A stretch of DNA of 64,000 nt from Morchella semilibera (lineage: Eukaryota; Ascomycota; Pezizomycetes; Pezizales; Morchellaceae). A program made the translations under genes and the position numbers. Positions within the stretch are counted from its first letter, which is position 1; each line of letters opens with the position of its first letter. Shown here piece by piece: positions 23,773 to 36,554 of this stretch. The stretch lies in NCBI GenBank assembly GCA_009192285.1, contig CM018603.1:2410588-2474587 (forward strand), in the 5' to 3' direction. The notes under the pieces are model-generated. The model saw only the letters and a program-made list of their open reading frames with translations. It searched no databases and was not told the origin of the DNA.

Positions 23773-24507
23773 CTATTCGAACCCTGCCGAAATGTTGTTT
23801 ATATATCTTCCCAAAATCTCCATCCTCTTCTCCGGCGTCTGGTTCGCCACAGCCTTCTCAATCGCTAGTCTCGTACTCTGTGGATAGTTAGAAAACAAGC
23901 GATGCACAATTATCGAGGACCACGAACCCGAACCCGTAGTAGAGCTCTCTGGGCTAGTAGCACTTTGACCAGAGAGGTACAGCAAGCTTTGAGGAAGAAG
24001 CTGGGAGTGGCGGCGCTGCTGGAGCTGCTGCTGGAACGTCGCATTGTTCTGGGGGGTGGTGGTGCTCTGGTTCCTGGGGGTGTGGGGCAGGAGATGAGCA
24101 CCTTCGTGGTAGGGGATTTGATTTCGATGGGAGGCCGGTATGACATTAGCCGCTGCTTTTGCGGCGCGGTATCTCTGGTAGGCAGCAAAGAGCTCTTCTC
24201 CGGTCAACCGGGTCATTATTTTAAGAACACTCCCGCCATCTCCTGAAGAAAGTTGACTCTGTTGGCCCCGTTCCGCCAGATCACCCATCTCGGAAATACA
24301 GGCAGGGCAGACTCCACCGCTGAGGTCTTCGGCGTCGTATTCGGTCATGTATTTTGGCGAGCACATCCCCTGGCCGCAGTAGCTAGGGTCCGCGATGGAT
24401 GAAGCTCCCCGGGCACGGGCTTTGGCACTGGTGCAGAAGGCGGCAACTGACTTTGTGATGATATCGTGTTGGCATGACCGCCAGCGGTTCACTCTGAGGA
24501 AGCACAT
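23773..24507 (-). CDS. Hypothetical protein, Cys-rich N-terminal segment and Gln-rich linker
   Basis: A single-exon frame of 244 residues from ATG 24507 to TAG. The first 75 residues carry cysteines in spaced groups (WRSCQHD, AAFCTS, YCGQGMCSPKYM, GVCPAC), as if binding metal or forming disulfides; there is no signal peptide. A Gln-rich linker follows (about 150-170), then a predicted helical C-terminus (STRLAIEKAVANQTPEKRME) ending NISAGFE. Composition and codon use look coding, and the context before the ATG is A-rich. I do not recognise the family. It could be a lineage-specific gene. The nearest neighbours are spacers, so context gives no hint of role. Confidence 0.6.
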   Translation of the reverse strand: MCFLRVNRWRSCQHDIITKSVAAFCTSAKARARGASSIADPSYCGQGMCSPKYMTEYDAEDLSGGVCPACISEMGDLAERGQQSQLSSGDGGSVLKIMTRLTGEELFAAYQRYRAAKAAANVIPASHRNQIPYHEGAHLLPHTPRNQSTTTPQNNATFQQQLQQRRHSQLLPQSLLYLSGQSATSPESSTTGSGSWSSIIVHRLFSNYPQSTRLAIEKAVANQTPEKRMEILGRYINNISAGFE

Positions 24508-27500
24508 GCTTGGTGTTTGGTTTGATATTTCGTGGGATTTTGGTATGTTGGTGGGTTGTTTCCTGGCGCCGCCGACATTATTTGTAACCTTTGTAACCCG
24601 GCGGAGATGATATGAGCGGGCTCTAGATCAGAGGGTGGGCTCTTTTCCTTTCCTCTTTCCTCCTTCCCCTTTCTTCTTTCTTCTTTTCTCTTCCCTTTAG
24701 CCTGGGGTGTAAACTTATTGGAATATAACGGACTTTCACACATATACATACCAAGGGACGTCTGTATTTATATTTCCGCTCTAAACTCTGTAGCGACGTA
24801 CTACACCCACCACTTGTGGGGTTCTTTGAGTTTTCTGGTTCCAAGTTCTATTATGCACATGAATGTGTATTAGCCCGAATCAGGTTACTTTTTTTTTCTT
24901 TTTTTTTCTTTCTCTTTGCAGATATAATTAATGCTTGGCCTGAGGCGTGTAGTTAGAGGTGTGCTTTATAGATACCATCGATGACCACAAATATGTAGCC
25001 TTTATTATGTTGAAAGCGTGTACCCTTACCTCAAGTATCTATTTTCTAGTGTATAAAACACATTATCTCACAACAGGACCACACGACCATAACCGTATTA
25101 TGATGGTTATAATCTATAAACCTACCATCTGCATAAACTTTAAGATCGTAAGTTAAACTGAAACTCGAGTTCTATTCCCTGGGTGTACTGTGCTAAAATT
25201 GGTATTCCCAAAGAATTACAGGCCCCGGAGCTCACAATCACCGAGATGCCGGCGAGCTTTAAGGGCTTTAACGCAGCCACCTCCTAGTATATAAAGTCTT
25301 GAGGGGATGACCTTATTATAAGTGACTGGAATACGGATATACGTAGTGCTGGCTTTCCTGGTGGTTATATACCGTGTTCTAAGTCTTATGTCGGCATCTC
25401 CTTTGACAGCTCCCATTCCTTAAAGTAAAAAGAACAAGGCAGGGTCGCTGTTTATGATCTTATTATTGGATTAGAGATCGGGAGACTGCATGCCCAATGC
25501 TATCCCTAAGTATTTGAAGACAGAAGAGAGAGCAGGGCTGGTGGCCATATGAGGTAACGAATGAACCTTCCTGAATTATCTGCCGTGTTCATACGCCCCA
25601 CAGGACATTGCGATTGACTCCCAGAAAGGAATTGGTAGATTTTTTTATATGGCTCCTTTTTTTGCGAAATTGAGAGTGAGACACGGCCGCGCCCCCCCCC
25701 CCAAACCAGCAGGCCAAGGGCCCCAATTGTACTGCAAAATTTGCAGAAATTTTTAGGGATATACTATTTGGTATGAACTCAGCAACTGAGACTGGTATTA
25801 CACAATAATACGTATCTTACTGAGGTGTCAAGATCAAGGAATCTCTAAATACCGTTTTTCTGTTTTCTTTTGACAAAGCCTTGATTAGTGCATTGTCTTC
25901 GTATCACCCTATGTTGCACTATGCAAAGACCTGCAAAGCTCATTATTAATATATCAAGGCTTCTCAGACATCATCCCTCATTAGATGTTGAGAAGTTGGC
26001 ACTGGATTTATTCGAGAGCCGTACATAAAAGCTCCGTCCTATAAGTTTAACTAGCCCACTGCGATATTCTATCATTCTGCCGCTCGGGAATTCGAATAGC
26101 TTTATGATCACCGCATGAATTTTGGTATCAATTGGAATATCCAAAGATACTTTCAGGGACCGGGAGCGTGCATTTTGGTGGCCCGCAGGTTCCATATATT
26201 ATATCAAAGAGTATGAAGCCCAAGCTGATCCAGCTGCAAACATACATGGCCACCTCCGGGCACTCGTTAGGGTAGAGTAGACTTCTTTGGTTAAGGATAA
26301 GCTTAATCATTCAAAAAATCACTTTTATGGGCACTGGAAATGTTAGGATGTCGTCACTACTTTTGATTGAGGAATAACGGTAGAAGTCAACGTTTGCTGG
26401 CCGTGGTTCATGGACAGGGGAAAATGTGAGCGGGGGAAGTGAGTGATTCCGGGTCTTCTTCCAGTAGATGTCAAGAAGAATACGATTACACTTTTGTCTA
26501 GAAAATTGGGCTAGCAGTACCATACGTGTCCTATTGGGCCGCCTCCTTGTGGTACAATTTGTTTTTGGTCATATACTTATGAGCATGAGGCACCAAACTG
26601 ACACGGTAGCTGCGTGTGCTGTAGTCGCACGCTCACTGCATCATGATTTACACGGAACTCGAGAGCTTGCTTACGTTTACCCTATTAACTGAGAGTGGAC
26701 TTGATACCCCTGAAAAGAAACGAACATCATAATAGTAGGAGAGGTCACTAAGGGGCGATAATTTACATGCTAGAATGGTCTCATCTAACCGTATGGGATC
26801 CTAGCTGTTGTACTAACCTGCATAACCTGAGTGCACGCAGTGAAGACTGGGTCAAGTCCGCCTGGGGTTTTCTGATAGAGCTGCCGGTTTGGCATGATGA
26901 ATACAGCGCATAAATCTGCCAATGAAAGTAGGTCCAAAAATATATAGGTACAGCCGAACTTTCCAATCTGAATGGTCTCATCGAAAGGGAGCGCTCAAAT
27001 ACCAGATGTGTTAACAGAGAGAACAATCAGGCCAAACACTCAACCCCCCTGGGGCCTGTGTCGGCAAGAAGCTACTGAGAACAAGATATTTTAGAAGGGG
27101 CCGTCGTTATACTGATAATAAACCGGTCGATCCTAGTATTCGTCAACATAATTGTGGCACTTCCCCAGACCATCTTTGTTCTACATCAATTATTACCTAT
27201 CCTACAGGAACAAGGCCAGGATAGTGGCTAATTAGAAAGCCAAAAGAGGGAGAGAGGGAAAGACGTTCTACTTAGGTTCGAACGTCCATAAGCTACTTTC
27301 TACTACATCTCGAATTTAAGATAGATCGATATGCTATTACGGTACGTGTACTACGACGTATACCAAGGCGTGTGCAAGGGGTGGGTTGGTGACCCTCATA
27401 CGTTTTAGATGGGCATTAGTTACTCTGGCGTATTTGGTCGTTTCGGTGTGTCATATTCGATGACCTGCCTTTCAACATCCTCGTGGCACTACAGGTATTT

Positions 27501-30500
27501 TACGGGGTGGCTGCTTCTCTGGTGTTGCCAACAATCTTCACAAGAAACATGTACACTTCCGGCCAGTTACAACAGCTCACGCTCAGTCACTTGCGGTTAA
27601 GAGTTTGCTTGTCTTTCTCCATATCAATTTGATCAAGAGACATTGGCACGTGGTCAATTAAAAAAAGCCGGCAAAATAGAATGAATGATTCCTCTAGCTA
27701 TATTATGGCTTATCGAATAGGATATATTGGTGATATAAATTTCCAAGATTGGGTTTTTAACCAAGCTAGGGGAGGTAATATGTGCCGAGAGGGGTCATGG
27801 ACTTTTGGAACCCACATGAAGGAGTCTATAATGTCACGCATTTTCTCACAGAATCTAGTATTTATCGAATATGAAAAAGTCTCCTGGTTATGAATTATCC
27901 ATAAGCCACCAATAACTGCCCCAAAGTATCATGAGCCTTCTTCGTATCCTTGGACAGTCAATGGACTTATAGTGACTATCTGGCTGCGTTATTTGATTAT
28001 TGTTTTAAATAACGCTCCTTATCGACTTAATTAATGCTCTTTATTTATTATGTCGAAAAGAGAAAGCAGCGATATACCCCTCTTTAATGAATTAGACAAA
28101 AAGAAAAAAGAAAAGATCTATACTTCTTCATAAATTATCACTCGCAGTTAGACTTATTTAGCATCGAACCGTACATAATTGTTGTGGTAGTGCGGAATAA
28201 GGTTTCCAATATAACTTATCAGTAGGTATATAAGTATAATAACATTCGATGCCATTAATTTAAAACTTTTGATTAGTTAATTCTAAGCAGTTTGCTTCGC
28301 CTGAAACACTCTTCATAACGTTACTTACATAATATTTTGTAGGCATAACCCATAACTGGCATGGGTTATCTGCAAGTTATTGTAGTAACTACATAGGATT
28401 AACCCCCTCTCTTCTTCATCATCATTAATAGTACATTTCACACTTTCGCAACCTCTTGCGCCAAGTACCGCAATTGGCTCCTTATACTTGCATCTGGATA
28501 CATGTAGTTGAAAAGGTTATAGTTAGAGCGCATTTTAGAACGCCCTAAGCAGGGGTTAGCAGGAGTAGAGTCTAGCTAAATGTATGGTTGAAAGTACACC
28601 TACATGTATTTACTTTTCCGTAGTTTAGCGCGCATAATGACCTCGTGACTGGCGGGCCCCCTGAGTACATGTAGTCAGATACAGGATCAGAAAGAGGGAT
28701 AAGGTCACGGTATTCACGTCAATACGCTAGCAATAAAATGCAGTAAGAGTACGGTATTGGCACAGTGCTCTTCCTCCAATGCCGGTTCAATTTCCGTAGT
28801 CCTATGGTAGTGATTTCACCCCCGTTTTTTCATACTGTACCTTATACTTTATATATACGTGGTTATACATACAAAGATCTAGAGCGATCAAAGCTTCCGT
28901 TCATGATCGATCGACCCAAATCTCACAGCATAAATTCCGCGTGCATGAAGACGATAAGTAATCCCTAAGACCGGAGGGAATAAAGTTGTAAGTAACAACG
29001 TACGCATTTTATTTTCCGCGTGCTTCAATGTTATATGTGTTGAGCAGTGGTCTTCTAACGGGGTTAGAGGGTGTAGGTCCATTCTGTAACTCCTCGTGAC
29101 TAAGCACCTGTATCCACGGACATATTCACCACGGACCCATTAAGGGTCTATTTGCTCAACAAAGGTAAGAGCCCACCGGAAACGTGGGTTAGTTGGTGGG
29201 GAGTGTTTCTCGTACTTGCCCACTCCAGATCCTGAGCATCAACCGGATGAAGGAAAGGTACCTCTTTTAGATAGTTAGCGATCTAAAGGGAGTTTTTGCA
29301 GGGGATATCCAACAATAAGCTCATTACTAGGCCCCTCAAACCTCCGAATAGGTTGATTTAGCTCCCTGGGGACCGTCAATTTCTTAAGAGGAAACACTAC
29401 TGGGCATATATAGATCTGTCATCATGACTAATTAACAATTCAACATCAATACCCCCATCACCAGTTGTTGAGTGATATTACATGATCAAGGTCTTGGCAT
29501 CAATTTCAAGATCGAGAAACGTACGATATCCCTCTATCTAAGAATCAATATGAATTTCGTCAGGCAGGTTGGTGGTATAGCCTCACATGACTCAAAAGCA
29601 TCATCCTTCCGGTATGTATCGATTAAACACTCGGGTGTGTCCCCTCATCGCTGCTCAAAATAGATCTTTTAACTGGACCCCCGAAATTGGACCCCTAAAG
29701 GGCTCTTCTAGTGTGCCTATCTCACCAAAGCACCGCGAGAACACGTTTTTCTAGAATCTATATTGTACTGGTTTCCTAATCGGGGATGAGTGAAAGGAGT
29801 CTGGACACATTACGTGACGGTGAACTAGAAGCGGGGGCTAGTATGTATTTAGTCATCGGTCTTTCGGCTTGTCACTAGAGCACCTGCATGTACTCGTATT
29901 GATAAGACTGTAGAGTTCTTCGAATGGCACTAGAAGAACTCATGAAGTGACCTTCTGACTCCAATTTTTAGCGGTTTAGTGCCACCTCCGCATCAGATTA
30001 CGTATTAATAACCAATGCCTGTTGCCAAAGATTTGAAAAGGGTTATGGCCGTCTAGTCACTGACATGAGTGATGTTTTGAAGAGAATTGTAGGTAGACAA
30101 TTAAAGTAAGAATACCTAGGAAACCTGAGCAAATACATGTATGTACTTACGCAGGAATTTGGGGATAATCGGGAATGAAACACTTCTGGGTCTTTGAGAT
30201 GAAAAATTGAATCCCCCTAGGTTGATATGAAGGAAAGCTTTTCGTGCAGGGAAGAGGGGGGGGGAGGGGCCCCATCTTGATTCATGCTCCTTGTTTACCA
30301 GTATGCCCCAAAACCTGCTTGAGAGAGGTTGATAACTGGACACATTGCAAGGAATAATAACAAAGTAGACTTCCTTGATAGGTATGGGCTTATTTGCCGC
30401 CGCCGCCACCCATTTTACTTTAGAGGACGAAGAAGGTTTGTAGTGGTGTTCTTTACTAACTACAAAAGCGTTCATTTTTGCCTCGGGCCGCCAGTATGGT

Positions 30501-33500
30501 GGCTGAGGATAAAATTCGGACGGCACGGGAGTTCTCCGTCGAAATCGGTTTTGAATCTCGGCCTAAAACATTTAGCTTCGGAAATTCAATCACCCTGTTT
30601 GACTGAAGCTCAATCAAATCAAGACCCTCGCCTCACTAGACATCATCGCAGTGACATCTCGGGGGTAGGGATTCAGCTTCAATATGCGATGCTGGGCGAA
30701 AGAAGTGTAGCAGAATAAAATGCCCAATGTCCGTGAATAGGAATTGATCCCATACCCGTATGTACGATAGTGCCCCGGATTATATGTGGCCGAATACGTA
30801 ATGGCGTGAGCATTAAGCAACTTAAAGCAGGCAGGTGAGGCCAACTATCGAATTCTGCACACGTGGGAACCATCTCCAATATTTGGGCATGCAAAGTGCA
30901 AAGGGACAGGTCAATTAACGTTATTAGAGTTAGCCTTGAGAAATCATCGATTCTAATATCCTATTTATTTCTTGTGAAATATCAATTCAGCCTGGGAAGC
31001 CTTGTTAGGTTAATGTCTGGGATTGAAGAAGAAATAAGGAAAGTGCTTCACTGGAAAGCGGGGAAAGAGGAAGGCTGGGACTCGATTGTTGTTCGAGTAT
31101 GCTTTCCAGGATTAAAACCCGACTCTTAGAGCACAACCACCCGTGCTGATGCCGTCGGGGTGGAGTAGAAAGAAGTAAATGGATAAGGTACTAGGAGGAA
31201 GCACTAATCCGGATTGTTTGCATAATACAATATCTTCACGATACCCGCCGAGCGACAGTCTCAGTGTGCGGCGTGCGGCGGCGGGTAGGGTGGAAACTTT
31301 TTGCAGCAGTAACAGTAACAGTCATGGTTCCCAAAATAATAGATCCGCAACCGCCCCACTTTCCTTGGCTTTTAGGTACGGTATTTTTTTTTTTTGCCCC
31401 TCTTTCTAAATCCAGGAAAGATTAGGTTGCCCCTCTTCCCTACAACGGACACTCTTTGCGTCGGCCTTGCCCCTGCAAACGAACAGACGACACGTTGAGA
31501 GAAAAGGACCCTGATTTTTTTCCTTTTTACTAGAAGTTACCGCTTAAAAGAACGCCGTGCGTTAGTCTTATTTTTTTTATGTGAGGAGCTTGGAGGTTTG
31601 GAGGTTCTTCTTGAGCTGCATATGCACGTCAGGTCGAGTCGGAGGTTGTAACCCCATGTAAGCATGAGCATGTAAGCGGGATTGCGACAAGATCAGTGGA
31701 GAAGCAGGTAGGCACGATTGAACTTTACGTTGACGTCGAGGTCTAAAAACATAGAACTAGAGAGTGAGAAAGACGATTCTCATGCACGATGTTTATGCCA
31801 CCGGATCTATGTAATTGCCATAGGGATGCAATCAGAAGTTGACGATCTAGAACAAATATCGAAGTTTAGAATCGGCAAAGTGAGACCTACTTTGACATAT
31901 CCGCCTAGGGTAAGAAGTGTTCATAACATGCAGGGCGGTGGAAAACAGCACCTTGGAGCGGAAAATAGGGACATGCCGAGGCTTGCGTCGCACGTACCAC
32001 AAAGTACACATTTCCCCGCATAAACGTGATAGAAAGATCAGCCAGACTGCAAAAAAAAAAAGATATCTCCAAATGAACCGGGATTGATTGTAAAGTGGGC
32101 GGCAGATATCCGATCGTACTCGAGACTGGAAAAAGTAAAAACCACTTGTCACAAAATCCGGGGGTTGCAGCCAATCGTGATCCTCAATCACTGGATCCAG
32201 GGGTTTATTTTTTTATCGCGTGTTGAGTCCTACATACATGTATATACGGCCACCGTTAGTTCAATTGTTTCGTTTCGTTTCTGGGCCCAAAGTTTAGCTC
32301 AACCTGTTTCTGCCTAATTTTTGAGTCTTGTATTACGTTCCTCGCTGCATACCTTTTAAGACGGTTTTGAGTGGTAGGGTCTGGTCGTCACATGTTACCA
32401 ACCTAAACTTCAAAAGACTAGCAGAGCCTCAATTTTCTTCGGTGAATTCGGAACTTACCCGCATTTTAGCGAGATGTTTCTTTCCTCTGTATAGATATTG
32501 TAATTAGTATGTAGGTGGAAAACACTCTCTAAGCTCCAGATATCTTGGGGAGAGAACTGGCTGCAATTGTGGTTGACTTTGTTGATAGTATGTAGATCAG
32601 AATGAGATGCGGTTGCTGTACTAGAACAAGCTAGGAAAGACGTCACGTTGAAACACGCACACACACACACACACGCACAAAAAAAAATGGAATAACTCTG
32701 GAATTCAAGAAGTGAAGTGATCGTCCTCGAGTTCTTGCAAGGGCTAGGGTCTGGTACATACTATCAGACGAAAATTCAGGCGAGGATGCGGCTAGAAGTT
32801 TTTCTCTTCTTTTTTTTATAGCATGCACCGTGAATAACGGGCTACGATATCTCTTGATACCAAAAACTAATATGGTCCTCCACTCAGCGACAATTGCTGG
32901 CTAGGCGCCAACCTCGAAATTTGTGTAATCGAGGGAGGTACTATCAAAACTCTAAATCGTCGAGGACCTCCGAGGACTTCAAGCGCAAGGGCCATTTACG
33001 CCATGGCTACTGCTGCAACTACCTGAGTACATATGTACATCTTTCGACAAAGCAAATAGGATTAAAGACTTGAGTATATAGGAGGATGTCGCTAGCGGCG
33101 GTATCTCTTCCTAACGACACCGTTGCTTTGCCCCTCACTTCTGAACAAAGTATCCCAACCTTTATGTGATTTGACAGAAGGGCCGAGTGCTGCAGGCAAT
33201 GCACCCACCCGCGCAGAATCTTGCGTGTAGGAGATGGATTAAGTAGATTATATCCGAACTAGATCAGGAATTGAGCGAATTGAAGGCGGTCAGAGACCTG
33301 CTTTAAAATAAAGCGCTGTGAGGAGGTGGTTTCTGCTTGTTCATCGCGGCTGTTGCAAACCTGTAAAAGAAAGAGGCTTTAGATAGGTGCGATACCACCG
33401 AGATATGTCGCGTAAAGAAGCCTAGTGTATTTTATCGAACAAATAAGTTGAATTGATCTGATGTAATTTATCATTTTTTCTTTTCCGCATTAGAACGTCG

Positions 33501-34220
33501 TGGTCGTTGTGTACGACTGACTACATGTACATACATACACATGACAAAATCTTGAAACCGCCCAACGACCGCACTACTTACGCTTCTTAACCCCCCCGCT
33601 CTTTTTCATCTCTCTCTTTCTTCCCACCTCAACCCTCACCAAGGAAAATCCCAGACTCCAACCAAACAGAACAATATCCACAGAACCCGTATAACCAGAA
33701 TTATCATCGTCACAAAGAAAAATGTCACAAGCTTCGAACTTCGCCGTTGAGTTGTAAATTCCTCTGGAGGTGTTGCACAGCATCTCCAGCCCGACAACTC
33801 CAGTGATTGACATTAACAAACGACAAGAAACGAAGATAATCCTGAAAGCTCTTGCATCTTCACCATACCGGACGAGAGCTTGCCCAGAATATCGAAACCG
33901 GCTTCTCTGAAAGCTATTATTCTGTTACATTCGGGACAGCGAAAGATACGACGAAAGGTGCCATCATTTTTGCGCTTGGCCTCGAAATAGTCAAGGAGGA
34001 TCTAAAAAAAAAAAAAAAAAAAAAATTTAAATTTCCTACCCCAGCAGCAAGCCAACCACAACTCTCTACCAACCACCCACCCACCCTCTACCCCACCACA
34101 CCCAAACTAAATCTAAACACCCCCCCCTCCTCGAATCGAATTAGATCTACGCACTCCTATTTACTTATAATTCCTATTTTTTCTTCTTTCGTTGAATTTC
34201 AATTCTCACAATACAACAAA
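24508..34220. other. Gene-poor desert, AT-richer, probably decayed repeats
   Basis: Nearly 10 kb with no frame longer than about 140 codons and no reverse transcriptase, integrase, transposase or cellular motif that I can see in any frame. It is less rich in microsatellites than the flanks and contains scattered TACATGTA copies (for example near 28502, 28606, 28665, 30137, 32234 and 33523). It is most likely old transposon remains beyond recognition by eye. A possible coding remnant at 33574-33924 is listed separately. Confidence 0.45.
33574..33924 (-). pseudogene. Open frame of unknown nature, possible gene remnant
   Basis: The frame is open for 116 codons after a stop at 33925-33927. It reads FQRSRFRYSGQALVRYGED, then RAFRIIFVSCRLLMSITGVV, KFEACDIFLCDDD and a Lys-rich end. 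An ATG occurs at 33819. The wording looks protein-like, but there is no recognised domain. The other two minus frames just upstream (near 33950) also look protein-like and end in stops, as in a gene with indels. It could equally be chance. Confidence 0.25.
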
Positions 34221-36554
34221 ATGTCTCGCAAATCTGCTCTACAGACTCTCGCTGCCTCTGGCTTATTCAATACGACTACTTCTCCTCATACTTCACCCCC
34301 TCTTGCGAGCGAGAAGTCAACCCCAAGAAATCCTTACATCCTTCAAGAGGAAATCATTCCCGGGAAAACCCCATACACTAGAAGGCACCACGGCAAACCT
34401 TCTGGATTGATATCAGAATCGAAGGGAAGTGGTGGTAAAGACGGGAGAAATGGTGGGAAAAATGGAAACGGGGGGAAACCAAGGGCAGTCTGATAATGGC
34501 TCGGAAAGTTCAAGCAGCCAGGAGGACGAAGACGGTGACGGTGACGGTGAAGGTGAAGAAGAAGCGGACGAAGAGGAAGAGGAAGAGCCAGCTGTTAGTG
34601 GCCCCGTCCGCTCAAATGATAACAGTGAAACTGCAATTGTCGATAAGTCGCTCCTAGGCCACCCGGCCAGAGCAACTGCTTCGATAATTAAGGAGTCATT
34701 GAAGGGGGAAGTCCACCGGACGGGGTCAAGTGTGAAGAAGAGATCATTCAGTATCGCCACGGATAACGATGAAAGAGAATACGAGACCGGCCTTGATGTA
34801 GAAGATGAGACTGGAAGTGAATCCGATTATCCACGCAAAAGGATCGCAACAGAATTATCAAACACAAGTGGTACCTTGACATATCACTCGGCATCCCCTT
34901 CAGTTGCTGCAACAGACACCACTCCTTATGATTTAGCTGATCTTGACGACCTTGATGATCTTGATGATGAAGACATCTTGGATGACGAGGAGTCTGCGCT
35001 AATTCAAGAATTTGAAGCAAACGGCTGCGATACTCCGCTCGATCTATCCACTCCTCACACCATATATGCCGAATACGGAGACGAGGACCCTAATGATCCA
35101 AACTTAATCACAGCTGAGGAACTAGAAGACCTAGACAATGAAGTCTTTGGCGTTGGTTGGGGTGATCCGAACGCTTTCCACGATATTGCACTCGCAAATG
35201 ATTTTGCTTCCTTTTCTGATCCTTTTGCAGACATCCAGCTTGATTACGGACTGTTTCCAGAAAGTATAAGTGAAATGTCCGTCGCAGATTTAAGCACTCC
35301 ATTCGAGACTCCGTCCACCGCAAACCACGGCGGCTCTGTCTCCGGAATCCTCTCCGGACCTGATACCCCCGATAATTCTACCGAGTCGGGTGATGGCGAC
35401 GATGATATGGGTGACTTTGATCAACCAGAAGACCCTATGTTAGAACATGCCAACACTGTAAGGGGTGACTGGGCCGATGATTCGGAAGAGGAACATGGAA
35501 CCTCACGGAAGCTCTTCTACTCTAAAGGCAAAATTAATGGTGGTCAAAACAAAGAAGACAGCGAAAGTGAGACCTCTATTTTTGAGCCGAGTGATACTAT
35601 ATGTACTAACAGATTTCCCCTTCACTCTCAGCTGATGAAGGAGAAACTACCGATGAAGAGGACGATCTTCCAATGCCCACTCCGCGAAGTAAATCGATGC
35701 TTCGCCGTGCGTCAGTCTCATCTGTGGGCTCGTCTCGCCCTCAGGTTGTCCACATTGACAATACCTCTGCCGGCCATACAGTTGCCAGTTGGGTTGCTGA
35801 TCCTAACCGTACAATCTGTGTGATTGATGGGTCGAAAAAAACCTTTCTCCTCCCAGGTGCCTCTAGAGGTTACGAATTTAATACTGGAACCGATATTTCC
35901 CAATTAATGCTCGAAGAGAGTGAAAGTGAGAAGTCTACTGGCCCAATGGGCTATAACCCTACGCTGGGAGGCTTTACCGGGGGCGATGATTTATTCTTGA
36001 ATGAAGGTGATATTCTGGGGCCTATAGATGCCATTTACGACAATTTCGACATCGACGGCATTTTCGACTTGGATGGGGGTCTTATCACGAACGATGACGA
36101 TATTGATGAGTTCGAGCACGATCTACAGATCACAGATTTTTTAGATTTCTCGACTGATGACGCGGATGGCGAGATACATGATGATAACTCAGATGACAAC
36201 TCTGATGGCGGCTGTGATGTCGACGAAGACAACAAATGTGCCGGCGCTGTTGAAAATTCTGAGGATATGCTTGCACGGTGGGAACAAGTCGCAGTTACGT
36301 CTTTTCGAAAACGGCAAATGCAACATTCCCAGGGAAATAATCACTCCAATAACCCTGCAGTATCCCACAAGATCGGCGACCGCAGGTTATCACAAACAAT
36401 CACACCATCCAGAAAGAAAAAGGTCAAATCGAGATTTATGGTAAATAATAAAGGCTCGGGGTCTGGTAGCGGTGCCAAAAAGACGGTCAGCAATAAGAAA
36501 GGTGGAGTTAGTGTCGGCATAGGGAGTCAATGGAGCTTAATCGATCGTTCATAG
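34221..36554 (+). CDS. Acidic conserved fungal protein of unknown function
   Basis: The gene starts MSRKSALQTLAASGLF. It continues through a Ser/Asp/Glu-rich middle, is spliced at 35567-35631 (GTGAGA donor, TACTAAC branch site, CAG acceptor) into DEGETTDEEDDLPMP, and ends with a Lys/Ser-rich tail. Later landmarks are NRTICVIDGSKKTFLLPG, LQITDFLDFSTDD and DMLARWEQVAVTSFRKRQ. This order (TDEE-LP, DFxDF, then a helix with TSFRKRQ) matches a conserved uncharacterised ascomycete family that I recognise only by architecture. It is probably nuclear. The length is about 750 residues. The first 90 codons are one frame off from the rest. Removing one G from the GGGGGG run near 34470 joins them, and a 50-nt intron (GTAAAGAC..CCAAG) is an alternative explanation. 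Confidence 0.82.

Noticed and set aside
33852-34220. 5' extension of the acidic gene's first frame upstream of ATG 34221
   Set aside because: It runs through an A-run giving polylysine and T/C-rich leader sequence. The ATG at 34221 has an AACAAA context and begins the plausible protein.
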